From: DASQMT01 sp963835735
Lineage (GTDB): Bacteria > Actinomycetota > Thermoleophilia > Solirubrobacterales > Solirubrobacteraceae
Assembly: GCA_963835735.1 (NCBI GenBank)
Contig: CAWIGP010000007.1
Location: forward strand, 596,037 to 660,036
Direction of reading: 5' to 3'
DNA length: 64,000 nucleotides
The notes beneath the pieces were generated by a model that searched no databases, was not told the DNA's origin, and saw only the letters and a list, made by a program, of their open reading frames with translations. Shown here piece after piece: positions 42,082 through 52,681 of the stretch; position 1 is the first letter of the stretch; every line of letters starts with the position of its first letter. The position numbers were made by a program, and so were the translations under genes.

Positions 42082-43723
42082 GTGGATGCGATCGCCGAAT
42101 TGGAACGAGGCCGCGAGTCCTACGCCACAAGCGGGTGGAGGAAGGCGTTTGAGTCGCTGTCTCGCGCCGACCGGGCGGCGCCGCTAGGCGCGGAGGATCT
42201 AGAGCTCCTCGCGCGGGCGGCGTACATGCTCGGCCGCGACGATGACTACCTCAGCGGTCTGCAGCGGGCCCATCAGACTCACCTCGACGCCGGCGAGGTG
42301 GCTCGCGCCGCCCGCTGCGCCTTCTGGATCGGGCATAACCTGCTCTTCCGCGGCGAGCGTGGGCGGGCGAGCGGATGGTTCTCGCGCGGGAATCGCATGC
42401 TCGAGCGCGTCGAGGAGGATTGCGTCGAGCGCGGCTACCTGCTGATCCCGGTGTGGCTCGAGCAGATGGGAAGCGGCGACTTCCGGGCCGCCCACCTAAC
42501 CGCGGCCGAGGCCGCCGAGATCGGCGAACGCTTCGGCGATCGCGACCTGCTGTGGCTCGCCAGGGATGACCAGGGCTGCGCCCTGCTCAAGCAGGGGCGG
42601 GTCGCCGACGGCCTGCGGTTGGTGGACGAGGTCCTGGTCGCCGCCACCGCCGGCGAGCTGTCCCCGATCGTCACCGGGATCGTCTATTGCAACACGATCG
42701 CCTTCTGTCGCGACGCATACGAGCTGCGCCACGCGCGCGAGTGGACCGATGCCCTTGCGCGATGGTGCGACGCCCAGCCTGAGATGGTCGCCCACAACGG
42801 CCTCTGCCTCGTCCATCGCGCCGAGATCATGCAGCTGCGGGGCGCATGGGACGGCGCCCTGGAGGAGGCGCGGCGGGCCGCCGAGCGGTTCACCCAAGGG
42901 GTGCTCAATCAGCTCGCCTGCGGCAAGGCCCACTACCGAGAGGGCGAGATCCGTCGCCTGTGGGGTGAGTTCAGCGCCGCGGAGGATGCCTACCGGGAGG
43001 CGAGCCGCTGTGGCGTCGAGCCGCAGCCGGGCCTGGCGCTGCTGCGCTTGGCCCAGGGAAACGGCGACGCCGCAGCCGCCGCGATCCGCCGCGTGGTTGG
43101 CGAGACGACGCTGCCGCTCAAGCGCGCCGCGCTCTTGCCCGCCTACGTCGAGATCATGCTCGCGGTCGGCGAGCGCGAGCGGGCGAGCGCCGGGTGCCGC
43201 GAGCTGGAGGAGCTCGCGGAGCGACAAGCGAGCGACGCCCTGCGCGCGATCGCGGCACATGCCCAGGGCGCGGTCGCCTTGGCACAGGGTGACGCCGAGG
43301 GGGGATTGGTCGCGCTGCGTCGCGCCTTTGTCCTGTGGCAGGAGCTCGCCGCGCCCTACGAGGTCGCCCGGGTGCGGGTGTTGATGGCGTCCGCCTGCCG
43401 GGCGCTCGGCGACGAGGACACCGCGACGCTGGAGCTGGAGGCCGCTCGGGAGGTGTTCGCGGGACTCAGAGCGACGCCGGATCTCTCCTCGATCGGCTCG
43501 ATCCCGGCCGCATCTCCATGGGCTCACGGCGCGTGAGACCGGGGTGCTGCGACTAGTTGCCGCCGGGAAGACCAACCGCGAGATCGCCACCGAGCTCGTG
43601 ATCAGCGAACACACGGTCGCGCGGCACGTGCAGAACATCTTCGCGAAGCTCGGGGTGTCGTCCCGGACGGCCGCGAGCGCGTTCGCGTTCGAGCACGACC
43701 TCGTCGGGCGTGGTCATTTCTGA
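42082..43723 (+). CDS. TPR-domain LuxR-type regulator (frameshifted before the HTH)
   Basis: About 547 residues. Most of the protein is a helical TPR-like array (WRKAFESLSRADRAAPLG; AARCAFWIGHNLLFRGER; LCLVHRAEIMQLRGAWDGAL). Near 43517 one extra base separates it from a C-terminal LuxR HTH (GLTARETGVLRLVAAGKTNR, then EIATELVISEHTVARHVQNI). No ATPase domain precedes the TPRs. GATAAT (42068-42073) lies 8 bases before GTG 42082. The TPR part is clearly related to that of the protein at 56036, which has a different C-terminus. Confidence 0.82.
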
Positions 43724-43828
43724 CCACGCCACGACTCCATGTTGGTGGATCCAGGCGATGCGGCGCGAACCCGCGCGCCGTACGGTCGCCGTGGTCGGAC
43801 TCGCGATCGAAGCCCAAGGAGGCTCACC

Positions 43829-44224
43829 ATGTACGTCGTCGTGCAGCACACGTTCAAGGATCCACAGACAGCCTTCTCGCGCGGCGAGAGGCTGATCAAG
43901 AACGAGGGCACCCCCACGGGCGTCCGCGGCCTGCAGTTCTACCCGGCGAGGGATGGCTCCGGCGCCACCTGCCTGTGGGAGGCCGATTCGGTCGAAGACG
44001 TTCAGGGTTACGTCGACTCGACGCTCGGCGACTCGAGCGACAACCTCTGCTACCAGGTCGACGCGGAGCAGGCGTTCGCCGAGCAGCCATTGGGGCTCCC
44101 GTCGCGGGCAACGCGCGCGACCGCATCGGCGCGTAGGGAGGGTGGTGAGCATGTGTCGCGTCGGCACCCTCACGGCGCACCTCCTCCGCACGCCGTCTTC
44201 CCACAGGGCGGCGTAGCTTGTTGA
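43829..44224 (+). CDS. Small conserved protein of unknown function
   Basis: ATG 43829 is preceded by AGGAGG. The first 95 residues (MYVVVQHTFKDPQTAFSRGE; GVRGLQFYPARDGSGATCLW; SVEDVQGYVDSTLGD) look like a small ferredoxin-fold protein of the SCO4226/DUF4242 sort. The remaining 35 residues are Arg- and Pro-rich and look like shadow sequence. In the next frame the protein would end with NARDRIGA at a stop near 44145, so a one-base error near 44098 is likely. Confidence 0.6.
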   Translation: MYVVVQHTFKDPQTAFSRGERLIKNEGTPTGVRGLQFYPARDGSGATCLWEADSVEDVQGYVDSTLGDSSDNLCYQVDAEQAFAEQPLGLPSRATRATASARREGGEHVSRRHPHGAPPPHAVFPQGGVAC

Positions 44225-44225
44225 C

Positions 44226-45029
44226 ATGACCACCTCACAGACAACCGACCTCCAGAGCCGGTGCGACCTGCTGCGGTCGCTGCAACGCCCCGGCGCCCCC
44301 CTCCTGCTTCCTAACGCCTGGGACGTGGCCACTGCGAGAGCCGTGGTCGCGGCCGGGTTCCCCGTGGTCGCGACCACCAGCGGCGGCGTGGCCGCGGCGC
44401 TCGGCTACGAGGACCACGAGGGTGCGCCGGCCGACGAGATGCTCGCCGCGGCCGCGCGGATCGCCAGGGGCGTCGAGGTGCCGGTGACGGTCGACGCCGA
44501 GGCCGGCTACGGGATGCAGCCGGCCGAGCTCGTGGCTGCGCTACGGAGCGCCGGGGCCGCCGGCTGCAATCTCGAGGACACCGACTACACGGCCGGCGGC
44601 CTCCGCGATCCCGACCGGCACGCGGAGTGGCTCAGGGCGGTTCGCCGGGCCGCGTCGGAGGACGGCTACCCGCTCGTGATCAACGCCCGGGTCGACGTCT
44701 TCCTCGGTCCCTTGCTCGCAGGCGCCGGTCCCGGTACCCAGGGGGAGCTCGTTCCCGAAGCGCTGCGGCGTGCGCACGCCTACGTCGAGGCCGGCGTCGA
44801 CTGCGTGTATCCGATCGCCCTGTGGGAGACCGACGCGCTGCGCCGCTTCATCTCGGAGGTCCGCGGCCCGGTGAACGTCGTACGCCTGCCGCAGTTGCCG
44901 CATTTGCCCCCGCTGCCGTCGCTCGCCGACCTTGCCGCGTTGGGCGTGGCCCGGGTGAGCTGGGGACCCTTCCTGTACCGCGACGCGATGGCTCACTTCG
45001 AGGGCCAGCTCGCCTCGCTTCAGGGGTGA
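44226..45029 (+). CDS. Isocitrate lyase/PEP mutase-family protein
   Basis: 267-residue TIM-barrel enzyme. Signatures: LLLPNAWDVATARAVVAAGF, VPVTVDAEAGYG with metal-binding acids, GAAGCNLEDTDY and LVINARVDVFL. The KKCGH-type lyase loop is absent, as in the branch of uncharacterised oxaloacetate- or carboxyvinyl-phosphonate-type enzymes. ATG 44226 starts at once after the preceding frame ends. Substrate unknown. Confidence 0.9.
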   Translation: MTTSQTTDLQSRCDLLRSLQRPGAPLLLPNAWDVATARAVVAAGFPVVATTSGGVAAALGYEDHEGAPADEMLAAAARIARGVEVPVTVDAEAGYGMQPAELVAALRSAGAAGCNLEDTDYTAGGLRDPDRHAEWLRAVRRAASEDGYPLVINARVDVFLGPLLAGAGPGTQGELVPEALRRAHAYVEAGVDCVYPIALWETDALRRFISEVRGPVNVVRLPQLPHLPPLPSLADLAALGVARVSWGPFLYRDAMAHFEGQLASLQG

Positions 45030-45039
45030 GCCGGCCCGG

Positions 45040-46406
45040 TCAGCGCGGCGGGACCAGGATGTCGGCCAGGCCGAAGCTCCCCGCGCGGCGAGCCGGGCAG
45101 TGTCGGCTGCCACCCCGGGTCCACCGAGCGGAACGACTCCGGATCGGCGTCGATGATTCCGACCAGCACCTCGCCGACCACGCGGCCACCCACCGGGCCC
45201 AGCCGCTCGCCGGCGTGGAGCACCTCGGCCTCCTTGAGGATGTAGAGCCACAGCGGCGTCGCACCGGTCCAGCCGTGCTCGGCGAGCCCGAGCTGCGCAG
45301 CGGTCAGCGGCGGCACGCCGAGATGGCGGGCGACGGCCTCGCCCGACGCCAGCCCCACGGCCTGGCCGCGCTGCAGGTCGCGGTTGGCCAGCGACGCGTA
45401 GTCGGTGCCCGGCTCCGCGCCCGAGATCTGCCGGGGCAGCGCCATCAGCGCCGCGGGCAGGCGGGCGTCGATGCGCTTGGCCCGCTGGGCGGCGGAGTGC
45501 CCCGCGACGTCGATCTGCAGCGTCCAGTCGACCGTGCGCTTCGGTGTCACCGGGCCGAAGCCCATGAGGTCCGGGAACACCGGCAGCGGGCCGAAGCCCG
45601 CGTTGACCTGGTACCGGTCACGGATCTGGGCGTGGCCGTAGCGGTACGCGGCGTCGGCGAACTCGAACGGGATATAGGGGTCGCCGTCGACGCGGTACAG
45701 CCGGGAGCCGCCGTCCAGCAGCTCGGTGGTGAGCTGCGTGCCGATCAGGCTCGGGCAGGAACTCGCGCACGATCACATGCTGGTAGTGCCAGGTGGCGGC
45801 TCCACGCGCCTCCTCGAAGACCGCGTCCTCGGCCGTCCCGTCCTCACGCAGGCGGTCGACCAGCCGGTTGTGCAGCTCGATGAACGCGACGGCCATCTGG
45901 CTCACGAACAGGTGCGTGTCGTTGCGTGGATCCCCGATCAGCGCGATCCCCTCGTGATTGCGGGGCACGTCGCTGCCCTCGGCCGACAGCAACAACTTCG
46001 CCGGGTCGTCCTTGGCGTACAGGTACGGCGAGCCGGTCGGCCCGGCTCCGTACAGACCCTCCAGGTCGGCCCGCGGCGCGCGGAAGTTGCGGATCCGGCC
46101 GGCATCGCCGTGGTGCGTCACCGGCGAGCGGTCGGCGGTGATGTCGTGGGCCACGAACTGGCCGAAGAACGGCCACACCGCCGCGACCTGGGCGTCGGCG
46201 TCATCGGAGACCTCGACGCCCAGATCGCACGGGCCGCCGGGCCGCCCGAGCGCGTGCAGAGCGGCCTCGTCGGCCTCCAGCGCCGGGAGCTCGGGGAACA
46301 GGGAGCGGTAGCGCCCGCCGTAGACCGGATCGCCGACACGCTGGGGTGCGAGGCAGTGGTCACGCGCGAGGCGCGCGACGTGGTGACTCGCGGGGCGGGA
46401 CGTCAT
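45040..46406 (-). CDS. Animal-type haem peroxidase (two frameshifts)
   Basis: About 455 residues after repair. The distal-His region is AVWPFFGQFVAHDITADRSP, and FIELHNRLVDRL matches the EHNR-type region of the peroxidase/cyclooxygenase superfamily. Extra bases near 45751 and 45095 shift the frame. Between them lies YRYGHAQIRDRYQVN, with the probable proximal His, and after the second the end SFGLADILVPPR is recovered. No signal peptide is visible. ATG 46406 was chosen; GTG codons just upstream are alternatives. It is divergent from the large LuxR regulator. Confidence 0.8.
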
Positions 46407-46512
46407 GGTCGCCACCACAGTACGCCGCGAGCCCTTCGGGCAGGACGGTCCAGGATCCCAGTGGGCGGCCTTGCGACGCCTATGGGCCGTCTTCTAGTCT
46501 CGCCGCTGGGCA

Positions 46513-49346
46513 ATGGGCGACCGCGAACCTCCGCGCGGACTGCTCGGCCGAGACAGCGAGTGCGAGGCGCTGGATCGGCTGCTGCGCAGCGTGCGCGTCA
46601 GGTCAGAGCCAGGTGCTGGTCCTGCGCGGCGAGGCGGGGATCGGCAAGACCGCGCTGCTGGAGTACGTCGTCGAGCAGGCATCGGGCTGGCGCATCGTCC
46701 GAGCGGCCGGCGTGCAGTCCGAGATGGAGTTCCCGTTCGCCGGCCTGCATCAGCTCTGCGGCCCGATGCTCGACGGGCTGGGCGCGCTCCCGGGCCCGCA
46801 ACGAGACGCGTTGCGCCAGGCGTTCGGGCTCGACGACGGCGGTGCCCCGGAGCACTTCCTCGTGGCGCTCGCGGTCTTGAGCCTGCTGGCCGACGCGGCC
46901 GAAGCGGGCCCGCTCGCCTGCGTGATCGACGACGCGCAATGGCTCGATCGAGCCTCGCGGCAGGCGCTGGCGTTCGTCGCGCGGCGCCTGCTGGCCGAGC
47001 GGATCGCCATGGTGTTCGCCGTCCGCGAGCCGAGCGACGCGGACGAGCTCGACGGCCTGCCGGAGCTCTCGGTCGACGGGCTCGCCGACGACGACGCGCG
47101 CACGGTGCTGGCGTCCGGGATCAACGGGCCGCTGGACACGCGCGTCCGCGACCGGATCCTGGCCGAGACCCGTGGCAACCCGCTCGCGCTGCTCGAGCTG
47201 CCGCGCGGCCTGACGCCCGCCGAGCTGGCCGGCGGGTTCGGACTGCCCGACCGCGGCCCGCTGGCGGGACGGATCGAGCGCAGCTTCCTGCGGCGCTTCG
47301 AGTCGCTTCCGCGCGACTCGCGGCAGCTGCTGCTCCTCGCGGCGGCCGAGCCGACCGGCGACGTCCCCCTCCTCTGGCGCGCGGCGGAGCGACTCGGCAT
47401 CGGCGCCGACGCGGCCGGCCCCGGCCGAGGCCGCCGAGCTGCTCGAGCTCGGTGCCCGCGTGCGGTTCCGGCATCCGCTGGTCCGCTCGGCGATCTACCG
47501 GGCCGCCGTCGCAGCCCGAGCGCGAGGAGGTCCACCGCGCGCTGGCCGAGGCGACCGATCCCGAAGCGGATCCCGATCGCCGAGCGTGGCACCGCGCGCA
47601 CGCGGCCGCCGGCCTCGACGAGGCGGTGGCCGGCGAGCTGGAGCGCTCGGCCGGCCGCGCGCAGGCCCGCGGCGGCGTCGCGGCCGCCGCGGCGTTCCTG
47701 GAGCGGGCGGCCGAGCTGACCCCCGATCCGGCGCAGCGGGGGACGCGGGCGCTGGCCGCCGCGCAGGCGAAGCTGGACGCGGGCGCGCCGGAGGCGGCGG
47801 AGGCGCTGCTCGCGACGGCGGAGCTCGCCCCGCTCGACGAGCTCCAGCGCGCGCGGCTGGAGCGGTTGCGCGCGGAGATCGCGTTCGCGCGCACGCGCGG
47901 CCGCGACGCTCCGGCGCTGCTGCTCGATGCCGCCCGGCGCCTCGAACCGCTCGACGCCGCGATGGCTCGCGAGACCCATCTCGAGGCGATGGCGGCGGCG
48001 ATGTTCGCCGGTCGGCTCGGCGGCGACGCCGGGCGTCCGCGAGGCCGCCGAGGCCGCTCAGGCGGCGCCGCGCGGCCTCGCAGCCGCCGCGCGCGATCGA
48101 CCTGCTCCTCGACGGCCTGGCGACGAGGTTCACCGAGGGCTACGCGGCCGGCGTGCCGCCGCTGCGCAGCGCGCTCGACGCGTTCCGCCGCGCGGAGGAG
48201 CTGACGGCACGCGACGTGCGCTGGCTCTGGCTGGCGTGTCGCGCTGGCGCAGGATCTCTGGGACGACGAGCTCTGGTACGTGCTCGCGACGCGCGGGCTG
48301 CGCGTCGCGCGCGAGACGGGCGCGCTCAGGATGCTCCCGATCGCGGCGCACGTATCGCGCGGCGCTCCACGTCCACGCGGGAGCGTTCGGCGCCGCGTCC
48401 GTCGCTGATCGAGGAGACCGACACGATCGTGCAGGCGACCGGCACGGCACCGCTGAAGTACGCGTCGGTGGTGCTGCCGCGTGGCGCGGCGACGAGGCCG
48501 AGGGCCTCGCGCTGTTCGAGCCGGCGCGGCCGCGAGGCGACGGCGCGGGGCGAGGGCATGGGCGCTCGGCGTCCTCGACTGGGCCACCGCGCTGCTGCAC
48601 AACGGCCACGGCCGCTACGCCGAGGCGCTCGCGGCCGCTCAGCGAGGCTGCGAGGACGACGACGTCGGGCTCTTCGCGTGGTCCCTCGTGGAGCTGATCG
48701 AGGCAGGCGTCCGCAGCGGCGCGACGGACGCGGCCTCCGCCGCGCTCGAGCGCCTGAGCGAGCGCACGCAGGCGAGCGGCACCGATTGGGCGCTCGGCAT
48801 CGAGGCCTGCTCACGCGCGCTGCTGAGCGACGGACCAGGATGCCGAGCCGCTCTACCGCGAGGCGGTCGAGCGGCTCGAGCGCAGCCGTGGCGTCGTCCA
48901 CGTCGCCCGCGCCCAGCTGCTCTACGGCGAGTGGCTGCGTCGCGAGCAGCGTCGCGTGGACGCGCGCGAGCAGCTTCGCGCAGCCCACGACGACGTTCAG
49001 CCGCATCGGCGCCGAAGGGTTCGCCGAGCGTGCCCGGCGCGAGCTCTCGGCCACCGGCGAGACCGTGCGCAGGCTCACGGTCGAGACGCGCGACCTGCTC
49101 ACGCCGCAGGAGGCGCAGATCGCCCGGCGCGCCGTCGACGGGCAGACGAACCCGGAGATCGGCGCCGAGCTGTTCATCAGCCCGCGCACCGTCGAGTACC
49201 ACCTGCACAAGGTGTTCACGAAGCTCGGGATCGGCTCGCGCAAGGAGCTGCGCGCGGCGCTCGCGCGAGCAGGCCGCGGCACCAGCCTAGGGGACGGACT
49301 AGGGACTCACACGGAGGCGGCCGGGGGCCCGGAGGCGCGACCGTGA
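46513..49346 (+). CDS. Large LuxR-family ATPase regulator (LAL type), about ten frameshifts
   Basis: The N-terminal AAA-like ATPase reads GLLGRDSECEALDRLL, then Walker A RGEAGIGKTALL and Walker B ACVIDDAQWLD. A helical middle follows (RFRHPLVRSAIYRAA; EVHRALAEATDPEADPDRRA), and the C-terminal HTH is DLLTPQEAQIARRAVDGQTN followed by IGAELFISPRTVEYHLHKVF. The reading frame changes near 46600, 47420, 47515, 48030, 48085, 48240, 48350, 48480, 48555, 48835 and 48990. Repaired length is about 940 residues, right for LAL regulators. The regularity of the encoded match argues for base errors. TAGTCT (46495-46500) may be its -10 box. Confidence 0.8.
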
Positions 49347-49381
49347 TCGACGCGTTCCGCCTCCGACCGAAGGAACGCCTC

Positions 49382-50107
49382 ATGCGCCCCACCATCGTCC
49401 TCGTCCACGGCGCCTTCGCCGAGTCCTCGAGCTGGGATCAGGTCATCGATCCACTGGTGGACGCGGGCCATCCGCGTGGTCGCCGTCGCCAACCCGCTGC
49501 GCGGGCTCGCCATCCGACGCCGCGTGCCGTCAGCGACCTGGTCCGCTCGATCGAGGGCCCGGTCGTGCTCGTCGCCCACTCCTACGGCGGCGCCGTGATC
49601 ACGAACGTCGACCCCGACGCCGGCGAGATCGTCGGGCTCGTCTACGTCGACGGATTCGCCCCGGAGCCCGGCGAGAACTGCTTCCAGCTCGTCGGCGATG
49701 TTCCCGGGCAGCACGCTCGGCGAGGAGACGGCGCGGCCGGTCCCGCGCAGCGACGGAACGACCGACCTGTACGATCGCTCCAGGATCGCTTCCACGAGCA
49801 GTTCTGCGCACGACGTCCCCGCGCCGCAGGCCGCGCGGATGGCCGTCACGCAGCGCCCGGCCACCCAGGAGGCGCTGATCGAACCGTCGGGCGAGCGTCC
49901 GCTGTGGAAGGACGTGCCGTCGTGGTTCTCTGATCGGCGAGGAGGACCGCAACATCCCCGCGGCGCTCCAGCACTACATGGCCGTGCGCGCCCGCGCGCA
50001 CCGGACGATCGAGATCCCGGGCGCGTCGCACGCGGTCGCCGTCTCGCATCCCGGCACGACGGCGCGGCCTGATCCTCGAGGCCGCGGCGCTGCGCGTGGC
50101 CGCGTGA
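49382..50107 (+). pseudogene. Alpha/beta hydrolase, frameshifted copy
   Basis: The first 70 bases are almost identical to those of the intact gene at 51127 (MRPTIVLVHGAFAESSSWDQ). Similarity continues through VLVAHSYGGAVITNVDPDAG and PGASHAVAVSHPG to the end LILEAAALR, but the frame changes several times between 49475 and 50085. It may be a broken duplicate or an intact gene with assembly errors, since the neighbouring LuxR gene shows the same density of breaks. The ATG at 49382 follows GAAGGAACG as in the other copy. Confidence 0.7.
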
Positions 50108-50136
50108 CCTCCAACTACGACCGAAAAGGCCTCACC

Positions 50137-51105
50137 ATGTCCGCAACCACCACGTACACCCCGGTCGTGCTCGAGCCCGCCTCGCAGGCGTTCGTCGAGG
50201 CGACTGCGAATCCGCCGTTCCTGTATGAGCTGACGCCCGACGAGGCGCGCAAGGTGCTCGACGACGTCCAGGCGGCGCCGATCGACAAGCTGCCCGTCGA
50301 CGAGCGCTGGATCACCGTCCCAGCCGACGTCGGCGACGTCGAGGTGCGCATCGTGCGCCCGGCCGGCGCCGAGGGCACGCTGCCGGTGATCCTGTACATG
50401 CACGGCGGCGGCTGGGTGCTCGGGAACGCCGGCACCCACGACCGGCTCGTGCGCGAGCTGGCCTGCGGGGCCGGCGCGGCGCTCGCTTTCGTGGAGTACG
50501 ACCGCTCGCCCGAGGCCCGCTACCCGGTCGCGATCGAGCAGGGCTACGCGACCGCCCGGTGGATCGTCCGCGAGGGCGCCGCGCACGGGCTCGACCCGGA
50601 GCGGATGGCGATCGCCGGCGACTCGGTCGGCGGCAACATGACCGCCGCGATCACGCTCATGGCGCAGGAGCGCGGCGACGTGCGCTTCGTCCACCAGTCC
50701 ATGTACTACCCGGTCACCGACGCGGCGATGGATACCGGCTCCTACGCGCAGTTCGCGGAGGGCTACTTCCTCACCGCCAAGGGGATGGCCTGGTTCTGGG
50801 ACTGCTACTGCCCGGACATCGAGCGACGCTCGGAGGCGTATGCCTCGCCCCTGCGGGCAAGCGACGAGCAGCTCGCCGGGCTTCCGCCGGCGCTGCTGAT
50901 CGTCGACGAGGCCGACGTCCTGCGCGACGAGGGCGAGGCGTACGCAAGCCGCCTGCGCGACGCGGGCGTGGCGATCACCACCGTCCGCTACGACGGCATC
51001 ACGCACGACTTCATGATGCTCAACCCGCTCAGCGAGACGCGCGCGACGCGCGGTGCGGTGGCGCAGGCCATCGCCACCCTGCGTCAGGCCCTGCACACCG
51101 ACTGA
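50137..51105 (+). CDS. Alpha/beta hydrolase, hormone-sensitive-lipase-type esterase
   Basis: 322 residues. The oxyanion motif is YMHGGGWVLGN, the nucleophile elbow GDSVGGNM (catalytic Ser), the acid in IVDEADVLRDEG and the His in GITHDFMM, all in the order of the HSL/acetyl-esterase family. No signal peptide. ATG 50137 was chosen for its fit to the fold. It lies between two copies of another alpha/beta hydrolase, and the three may be one transcript. Confidence 0.92.
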   Translation: MSATTTYTPVVLEPASQAFVEATANPPFLYELTPDEARKVLDDVQAAPIDKLPVDERWITVPADVGDVEVRIVRPAGAEGTLPVILYMHGGGWVLGNAGTHDRLVRELACGAGAALAFVEYDRSPEARYPVAIEQGYATARWIVREGAAHGLDPERMAIAGDSVGGNMTAAITLMAQERGDVRFVHQSMYYPVTDAAMDTGSYAQFAEGYFLTAKGMAWFWDCYCPDIERRSEAYASPLRASDEQLAGLPPALLIVDEADVLRDEGEAYASRLRDAGVAITTVRYDGITHDFMMLNPLSETRATRGAVAQAIATLRQALHTD

Positions 51106-51126
51106 CGCCCTCGAAAGGAACGCCTG

Positions 51127-51840
51127 ATGCGCCCCACCATCGTCCTCGTCCACGGCGCCTTCGCCGAGTCCTCGAGCTGGGATCAGGTCATCGATCCGCT
51201 GCTCGAGGCGGGGTGTCCCGTGACCGCCGTCGCCAATCCGCTGCGCGGCCTCGCCTCCGACGCCGCTGCCGTCAGTGACGTGATCCGCGCGATCCAGGGC
51301 CCGGTCGTCCTAGTCGCCCACTCGTACGGCGGCGCCGTCATGACGAACGTCGACCCCGACGCCGGCGAGATCGTCGGGCTCGTCTACGTCGCCGCGTTCG
51401 CCCCGCTGCCCGGCGAGAGCTGCTTCGAGCTGTCGGCGGTCTTCCCCGGCAGCACGCTCGGCGACGCACTGCAGCCCGTCCCGCGCAGCGACGGCACGAC
51501 CGACCTGACGATCGTCCAGGAGCGCTTCCACGCGCAGTTCTGCGCCGACGTGCCGGCGCCGCAGGCCGCGCGGATGGCCGCCACGCAGCGGCCGGTCACG
51601 CAGGAGGCGCTCGTCGAGCCGTCGGGCGAGCGCTCGCTGTTCAAGGACGTTCCCTCCTGGTTCGTCTTCGGCGAGAAGGACCGCAACATCCCCAAGGAGC
51701 TCGAGCACTACATGGCGGAGCGCGCCCACGCTCACCGCACGATCGAGATCCCCGGCGCGTCGCACGCGGTCTCCGTCGCCCACCCCGGCGCGACGGCTCA
51801 CCTGATCCTCGAGGCCGCCGCCCTGCAAGCGGCCGCATGA
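51127..51840 (+). CDS. Alpha/beta hydrolase, intact copy
   Basis: 237 residues. HGAF forms the oxyanion-hole loop, the nucleophile is in VAHSYGGAV, and the catalytic His is in IPGASHAVSV. The family includes salicylate-esterase/EstC-like enzymes often annotated as alpha/beta hydrolase of secondary metabolism. GAAAGGAACG precedes ATG 51127. It is a close paralog of the frameshifted gene at 49382, with an esterase gene in between. Confidence 0.9.
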   Translation: MRPTIVLVHGAFAESSSWDQVIDPLLEAGCPVTAVANPLRGLASDAAAVSDVIRAIQGPVVLVAHSYGGAVMTNVDPDAGEIVGLVYVAAFAPLPGESCFELSAVFPGSTLGDALQPVPRSDGTTDLTIVQERFHAQFCADVPAPQAARMAATQRPVTQEALVEPSGERSLFKDVPSWFVFGEKDRNIPKELEHYMAERAHAHRTIEIPGASHAVSVAHPGATAHLILEAAALQAAA

Positions 51841-51880
51841 CCACCACCTCTCTCCGCAACCCACACGCGAAAGGCATGAC

Positions 51881-52633
51881 ATGAAGATCGTCGTCATCGG
51901 CGGAAGCGGGCTCATCGGCTCGAAGCTCGTGACCAGGCTCGACGAGGACGGCCACGAGGCCGTGGCGGCATCACCCGACTCGGGCGTCAACACGCTCACC
52001 GGCGACGGACTGGCGGAGGCCCTGGAAGGCGCCTCGGTCGTCGTCGACGTGTCGAACTCGCCCTCGTTCGACGACGCGGCCGTGCTCGAGTTCTTCGAGA
52101 CCTCGACCCGCAATCTGCTCACGGCCGAGGCGGCCGCGGGCGTGGAGCACCACGTCGCGCTGTCGGTCGTGGGAACCGAGCGCCTCTCCGAGAGCGGCTA
52201 CTTCCGCGCGAAGATCGCCCAGGAGAAGCTGATCCGGGACTCTTCGATCCCCTACTCGATCGTCCACGCGACGCAGTTCTTCGAGTTCATCAAGAGCATC
52301 GCCGCGGCTGCCACCGACGGCGACACAGTTCGCCTGGCCCCCGTGCTGATCCAACCCATCGCCGCCGCCGACGTCGCCCGTGCGGTGGGCCAGGTCGCCG
52401 TGGGCTCGCCGCTGAACGGCATCGTCGAGGTGGCGGGCCCCGAGCAGTTCCGCCTCGACGAGCTCATCCGTCGCGGCCTCACCGCGCGGAACGATCCGCG
52501 CAAGGTGATCGCCGACCCCCACGCGCGCTACTTCGGCGCGCAGCTGAGCGAGCGCATGCTCGTCCCCGGCGACGACGTGCGGCGCGGCGACACACGATTC
52601 GATGACTGGCTGCGCGAGTTCGCTGTCGCCTAG
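51881..52633 (+). CDS. NAD(P)-binding atypical SDR protein (NmrA-like)
   Basis: 250 residues with the nucleotide motif VVIGGSGLIGSKL at the N-terminus, VVVDVSNSPSFDD and the YFRAKIAQEKLIRDSSIPYS region typical of NmrA-like atypical SDRs. Catalytic Tyr-Lys spacing is not the classical YxxxK, so it may bind NAD(P) as a sensor or reductase. It follows the hydrolase cluster by 40 bases and may belong to the same transcript. Confidence 0.9.
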   Translation: MKIVVIGGSGLIGSKLVTRLDEDGHEAVAASPDSGVNTLTGDGLAEALEGASVVVDVSNSPSFDDAAVLEFFETSTRNLLTAEAAAGVEHHVALSVVGTERLSESGYFRAKIAQEKLIRDSSIPYSIVHATQFFEFIKSIAAAATDGDTVRLAPVLIQPIAAADVARAVGQVAVGSPLNGIVEVAGPEQFRLDELIRRGLTARNDPRKVIADPHARYFGAQLSERMLVPGDDVRRGDTRFDDWLREFAVA

Positions 52634-52681
52634 CTGATCGCCGCACTCGACCCGCCCCGACCCCTTCCAGAAGGTGACGAC

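Noticed and set aside
46118..46363. Small minus-strand frame inside the peroxidase
   Set aside because: It overlaps the clear peroxidase frame and consists of Arg/Ser/Pro shadow sequence.
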